Shown: in pieces, positions 55,013-61,496 of the stretch | How the letters are laid out: each line of letters begins with the position of its first letter | How positions within the stretch are numbered: the stretch's first letter is position 1 | Origin: Syngnathus acus | Lineage: Eukaryota > Chordata > Actinopteri > Syngnathiformes > Syngnathidae | Length of the DNA: 64,000 nt | Direction: 5' to 3' | NCBI RefSeq assembly: GCF_901709675.1 | Contig: NC_051089.1 | Location: forward strand, 3,264,476-3,328,475 | The notes under the pieces: model-generated | Databases searched by the model: none | The model's input: the letters and a program-made list of their open reading frames with translations, nothing else | What the model was told of the DNA's origin: nothing | Position numbers and translations under genes: made by a program

Positions 55013-55589
55013 CGACCTGTATGTGTGAGTGTCTTGAAGGGTACATGACATTGTGATGTAATCAAATGAATAACCTTTTGCGGGGGGCCTCGACTCATCT
55101 GAAAACTCAACACTTCCCGAAGGAAAGTTGAAATAAATTAGGAAAATAAATAGTGATTGAAACAGGGCGTGCCCTCAAGATGATAATAATGATTGACAAT
55201 TTATTGCATGTTAATCTTATACCAGCTAATTTTGACTAAAAAGAAAAATGAAAATGTGCTTGGGCAACAAAGAAAAAGTTTGTCAAGCCAAAGAAATTGA
55301 ATAAAAAGTCAGTTCTGTTGCCATTTTGGGTTGTAATCAAATGCCGTTTAAAGTGGGCGGAGCTTAACAATGATTATGAGGACTTTCTACCACCATCATG
55401 ATTGCAAGCAGCTTTACTGACTTTATTGTGAAGCATACATTTTTTGAGTACTCTCTTGATTTAGATGCCAAATGATCGATGTTTACTTGCATTGCTGAAC
55501 GCAAAATAAAATCTTGAAAGAGGTTGAAAGAATTCACATAATGATGCTAGCTGGTCTATTAAAGGCAGGTAGTGCGTCACATACATTAC

Positions 55590-55684
<95 letters not shown>

Positions 55685-58600
55685 CATGGGCGGTAGCTCA
55701 CTCTCGCCATTATTTCAGCTGGCCTTCTCTTTGCGTCATTAAAGTGAAATAATTAATCTGCGCGAAAAGGTCAGCAGCACGCTAAGACAGCAGAGAGTGA
55801 GCAGAGGCCTGATGAAGAGGAGGCGTGGAGAAAAAAGACGAGAAGGTAGAAGTGAGCATCAGTGATTGAGGTGAGCGACCCTCAGCAGTGATGATGATCA
55901 TCATCTTTAATCGTGGGCCAGCATTGTGATCTTCAATAAAATGTCACACGTGCCGCTGCACTTTGCTTGCCGTTGTTTTCTCTCCCACATGTGCTCCCAG
56001 CTAAATAAACAACATTAATTATGGGGTGGAGAGGTCCATAAAAGGCTTAAGAAAAGGCAGGATTGTCGCTAACTAGCATGTTTCAGATAATGATCATTTG
56101 AATGATCACATTTGAAGAGGCCTTAACAGCGTGAATTTCTCTACGGATTCTTACATACTTTTTTCAAAACTCTTTCAAAATTGGCAGCCTTGTTAGCAAT
56201 ACTGTGTTGTGTCACGTTAACAGGACATTTCATTTTTACTTTACAGCGAGTTTAAGTACCAAAAGTGGCTTAAGCTCGAATGTAGTTTGGCCAGAATTTG
56301 AGAAAACCCGTCCCAGATTCTCCAGCACGCAGAATAACGAATGTCGCTTATTTTTAATGCTCTCACTCACATCACATTTGAAATATAATTACAGCCAGTT
56401 GTTCATATTCAGCGAGCACTTGAAGAGGGTTTAAGTCCTGCCAAATGCATCTTTGGAAGCTTTTGAGAGCATATCAGACAAACAAAGCCACAGCCGTGAT
56501 TACCTCTGCCAAGGAACTGTGGGTTTTAGTCGCCTTGTTTGCTAGCTATAGTCGAATTACGCGAAAAACTGCTCAACTGATTTTTGCCAAATTTCTGCCA
56601 AGCGCGCATGAAACCCTTTTTTATGGTCGCTACGTCTTTGTGACGCTTAACGGGGCTGTCAGTGGAGTCAGTGTGAACTATGTGTGCCTGCAAATGACCC
56701 ATTATTAGCCACCCCGCCATACTTTAATGTTATCGCCGTGACATTTCATTTCCCGCAGCAGCCATTCTTTAACGCCGTGGGGGGATTGCACTTGCATCGC
56801 ACTACCTGTAACTCAAAGTGTTGTTGGTTTTATGCACACGTGAAGTATGTAGCCAAGCAGAAGTGGAGAAAGGTTCTCACACTCTGAATTGTGGAAAAAA
56901 TACTCCTTTAAAAATATTAAATGAATTTAATTGCAAAAGTAATTTTTCATTTTGACCCTCGATTTTAGACTATTTTGATAACTTGGCACAATGAAAAAAG
57001 TATTACTCATACATTTGCATAATCCTTGCTTCAACGAGACAAATTTGCTTGGTGCCTGGCCAGATAATAGAGGTTTGTGTTTTCCAATTTCTCCAGTCAT
57101 TTTTTTCCGTCACCCGTAGGGAACATCTACTGAACCTTTATCTGTCTATTCTGAAGAATTTCTGGGTTTTGTAAAGAAATAAAAATTTCAGAACCCCTGA
57201 CATATCCTTGGCCCCGCCATGGCCCCTACAAGCATAAAAAAAAAAATCCTAGCTCCGCCAGTGGCCATGGAAGGGTCGCGTCATTGTGGTTACAGCGTCC
57301 TACGTGGTTTTACATAATGTACCACCACTACTATTTGTACTTAGTTACATTCCACCACTCTAGCCGAGTCACTGTATTATATTACAAGCTGTTTTTTACC
57401 CCACCGGGGAAGAAGAAATCATGTTTCCGTGGTAGCGAATCGCGAGGCCCTGTCATGGCCGCCAGCTCTCTTGTGTGTGCGTCAGCTGCAATAATGATTT
57501 AAAAGGAAAGCGCAGTCATTCACACGGCTCCAAAGTCCCCGAGCAAAATAATAAGCTTGCCTCTATTACTCACATCTGCGGCCCGGCGTGATTAAATCCA
57601 GGTTGTCACGCGAGGTTGGGTGAAGCGCGTTACTTTCCCGCGGCATTGGTAATTCATAAGGCGCGGTCCGGCGCGGCCTGGTCGCGGCGCATCCTCGCGA
57701 TTAGCTCACTTTGCCGTATTTGTCGTTTGACAACTCCTCATCCTCCCCAACTTACCGCCCACCATCCGCACTGCTGGGCTTTGCGGGGGTGGATCACTTA
57801 GCCGGCTAAATCATCTGGCACTCTGCCTTGAACTTTGCTCTGACTAATTTATAGGAATTAAAGCAGCTCACCTAACACGCTCGCCTGGCGCGACGCTTCG
57901 CCGAAATGAGGCTGCTTTCATTGTGTACTATGTAAAATGGCACTTGCTGCAACGCTTTCATAGACAAGTAGTCACATTCACAAGCTCTAAGCTTGTCACA
58001 CAGACTTATTTGAGTTTAAGGTTTAATGCGAGTAATAAAACTTTGCTCCACCTCACTGGCGGAGCTTGGGGGCAGGGGGGAAGAAATATGCTTGGACCCC
58101 CTCCAGGTGCCAGGCCAGATAATTGAGATTGTGTATTTTTAGATCTTTCTAACATTTTTTCCGCACGATTTCAAAATTTCCCCATCAGGAACATATAATG
58201 CATCTTTATCTTTATTTTTCAAAGAATTATTTGGATTTGTAATCATTTCTTTGCTTGTTTTGCAGATTTACGGCAAATTATTCAAGGTTATCTCTGAGCA
58301 TGTTTTTGAACAGTATTTGTGATCACACGGCAGCCTTGGTGTGACAGGTGCCGCCATATTTGCTAGAAGACCTTGCACGCTGCATTCACACTAATCTGGT
58401 CCCAACAGCTCAATTGTAGCCCGGTGGTCCAGTGTTTTATGACACATTGCTGATAGAATGGCCCCGGGCGGCATGAGCAAAGGCCACACAGCCTCAGGAA
58501 AAGAGAAGGCAGAGAATCGGGGAGGTTATTTCCCTTTAAATCACACAAGAGGTGGGAATGAAGATCTAAAGGTGGACGATTACACAGTTGGGCACCCAAA

Positions 58601-61439
58601 AGATGTGGATGCGAGAAAGCAAAAAAAAAAAGGAAACGCAACAAAACAGAAAAATAAATCGCACTCTGACACACACTGATGGGTTTCTTCCACCTGCTTC
58701 GAAAAGGTAATAAAAAGGGAGTCAAACCGCTGGGAATCGTTCGTCTATAATCCAGCGTATGTACGTTGCAGCCCTAGCCGAGGCTACGCTAATTTGCGTG
58801 GCGCAATGACTCACTGGTGATAATACTAATAGTCTTCTTAACTCCCACTCGCAAATCAATCAATCAAAGGCAGAGAGAAAATTGAGCTCAAATTAGACAC
58901 GGTTGCTTTAGTGGAGATTTAAACAAATGGACCCGACAGGCGCTAGTTTGTGACGACTAGCATACAATTGTTAGCTGTTAGCCGTTAGCGTGAACATTGA
59001 AAATAACATCAGGCTATGAGCCACATGCTGCTTTACCAACAGACATCATATTTATAGACTCGGCGTCCCACATCTCGGTTTCCGGCCGTGTGAAGTCTGC
59101 TCGCGGCAAAGATAAGATACAAAGAGCCCCCCGAATGTTGACTTTTATCTCGGCGAGTCATTAAGATCTCTTCGAAAAGGGAACATCTGTTAAATATGAA
59201 TAAGTAGCGCAGAAAGGAAAGCGATAAATTCCAGCTCTGATCTCTTATCAGCTGATCATCGACGTTGGATTGGACAATGGGAGACAATGAGAGGAGAGGA
59301 ACAGGGCAAGGGGGTTGGAACGGGGGTGCGAAAATAGGGGGTGCCTATCAGAAAGGTGCGAAGGGACTGTTTGTTTTCGGATTTTTCATTTTACGCACTA
59401 GAAGAAATTGACGAAATTGGTCAAGGAAAGCAAGGTTTAAGGATAAGATATTTATATATATATATATATATACAAGAATATGAGATTTTTTGCGCCTTAG
59501 GAGTCAAAAAAATATGTTTTTCTTCATTTTTGCTTTTCTTCCAAGAAAGAATTTTGAATGTAGTCTTCATAAGAAAATATCTTTTAAAGAGTTCATTCAG
59601 CCCCAAAGTCAGCTGGGAGAGATTCCAGCTCACCCGGCCATGACCGTCAAGAAGATAAGCCGTACAGAAAATGAATAGATGGACGGTCACTATTGCTTTT
59701 TTGTTTGATTGTTTGATTTTTCTGCTTGAACAAGAGACTTAAGAAACACTTCACATTTTTCAAGGGATTTTTTTTTTAATGTGGAAGACAGAAAACGGAA
59801 TGTCAAATAATTCTGAACAATATAAAAGCCCAGAATTAATCTATAATAATGATTTTTTTTTTCCAACAACATTGAGTGTACTGAATGCTAATGCTGGAGA
59901 AGTGATTTTCATGGAGCGTGGAACATTCTGAATTCAAATTTGCTTTTCTTACCCCATCATTATATTTTGTTGAAAGAAACAATTTAGACGTGACTTATCT
60001 GAAATGTTTCTTTGTTTGTTTGCTGTTTCGTACTTTCCTTTCCCTCGGGAAGCCCCGTCAACTAGTGAGTTTATTATCCCGAAGAACACCGCATCACGCC
60101 ATGAGCATTCCTCAGCAGGATCGATAATCAAAGTCGTATTGCCATCGAGCGCGAATTGATGAATGCTAATGGTTGATTATCAGCGGCGGATGAAAGGCCT
60201 GAACAATGTGCTCAGCGCAACTCGGCAGACGGAAACGCAATCATTATCAATCCTCCCTCGCTAAGTGATGGAGCTCTGAAGGAGACTCGGGGAAAGAAAG
60301 TTGTGTGAAATATTCACGCGCCAGCCGCCATTAATTGACTACAAAGAGAACAGAAATCGGATTTGTCTCTGCTGCAAACGCAGCGATTTGCTCGCTGTTT
60401 GTCTTTTTTGTTCCGAGGCGAGCTTAATGGCCAAACGACACGCGTCTGCGATCGTATTTTGGAATAACAGAGGCGGCTTTGATTGAATGCGAGGAAAAGT
60501 TTGCCTAAGAGACGTTTGAACGCTTTGCGAGGCTTGTTTTTAGAAGAAAAGTTAAACCGTGTCGCTGTGCGAGAAGAAATCAAGTCACTCCTGTAACAAA
60601 CAAAAATACATTCAGGCTATTCTGGCTAATCAGAAAGACATTAAAAGTAATTTCTGTGAAAAGTCAAAAGTTTGGCACTTAACTCCCATCCATAAATTCA
60701 TTACAGACACTTAGATGTCTTAAGAATGGAAAAGGCAACAACAGTGAGGCCATTTTGGCCAATCAGAGACCAGACGAAAATAATTTCAGCAAAAGTCGCT
60801 GTAAGATTATCTTGGCCAATAAAAGGCACAATAATATTTTCTAGGCAACACCACTAATCTAAACACTGCATTCAGATTAATATCGCGTTTAAGGAATTTG
60901 AATTAAGTGTCAAAATTCATTTTGGTTTTCTCCCACATCAACGGGGCGGCCATTTTGCCATTTGCTGTCGATTAAATATGACATCACAGTCGCTCAGGGC
61001 ATCGAAATATCTTGCCGATTCTGTTCGAATGTAATTTTGAGAATGTTCGAATAGATATTTGAATGTATTTGAATATTGTTACTTTACATTGACAGCTCCC
61101 CGCTTCCATAGAGCAGAACATTTTGGGCTTGACATCCCGTTGAAGGGAATCATGTCTGGACAAGATATGACAATTTGGCCCTACAACCCCAAAATGTAAG
61201 CCCAAGAAGGCCGTTTCTGAAAATAATGAGATTATTTGCCATGTATCAAATACTTCTAACACATGATAAAGTTCCTATGTCATACATATAAGACTAAAAT
61301 ACACTGCAAATCAAACATTGATTTATTTTATTTGGCTGACTACAGCCAGGTTGGCATTGCAAAAGGGGAACTACTGTTTTCAATTACCTAAAATGAATAA
61401 ATAAAGGTCAAGATATGCTTCTGAAAAATAACACGCTAG

Positions 61440-61496
<57 letters not shown>

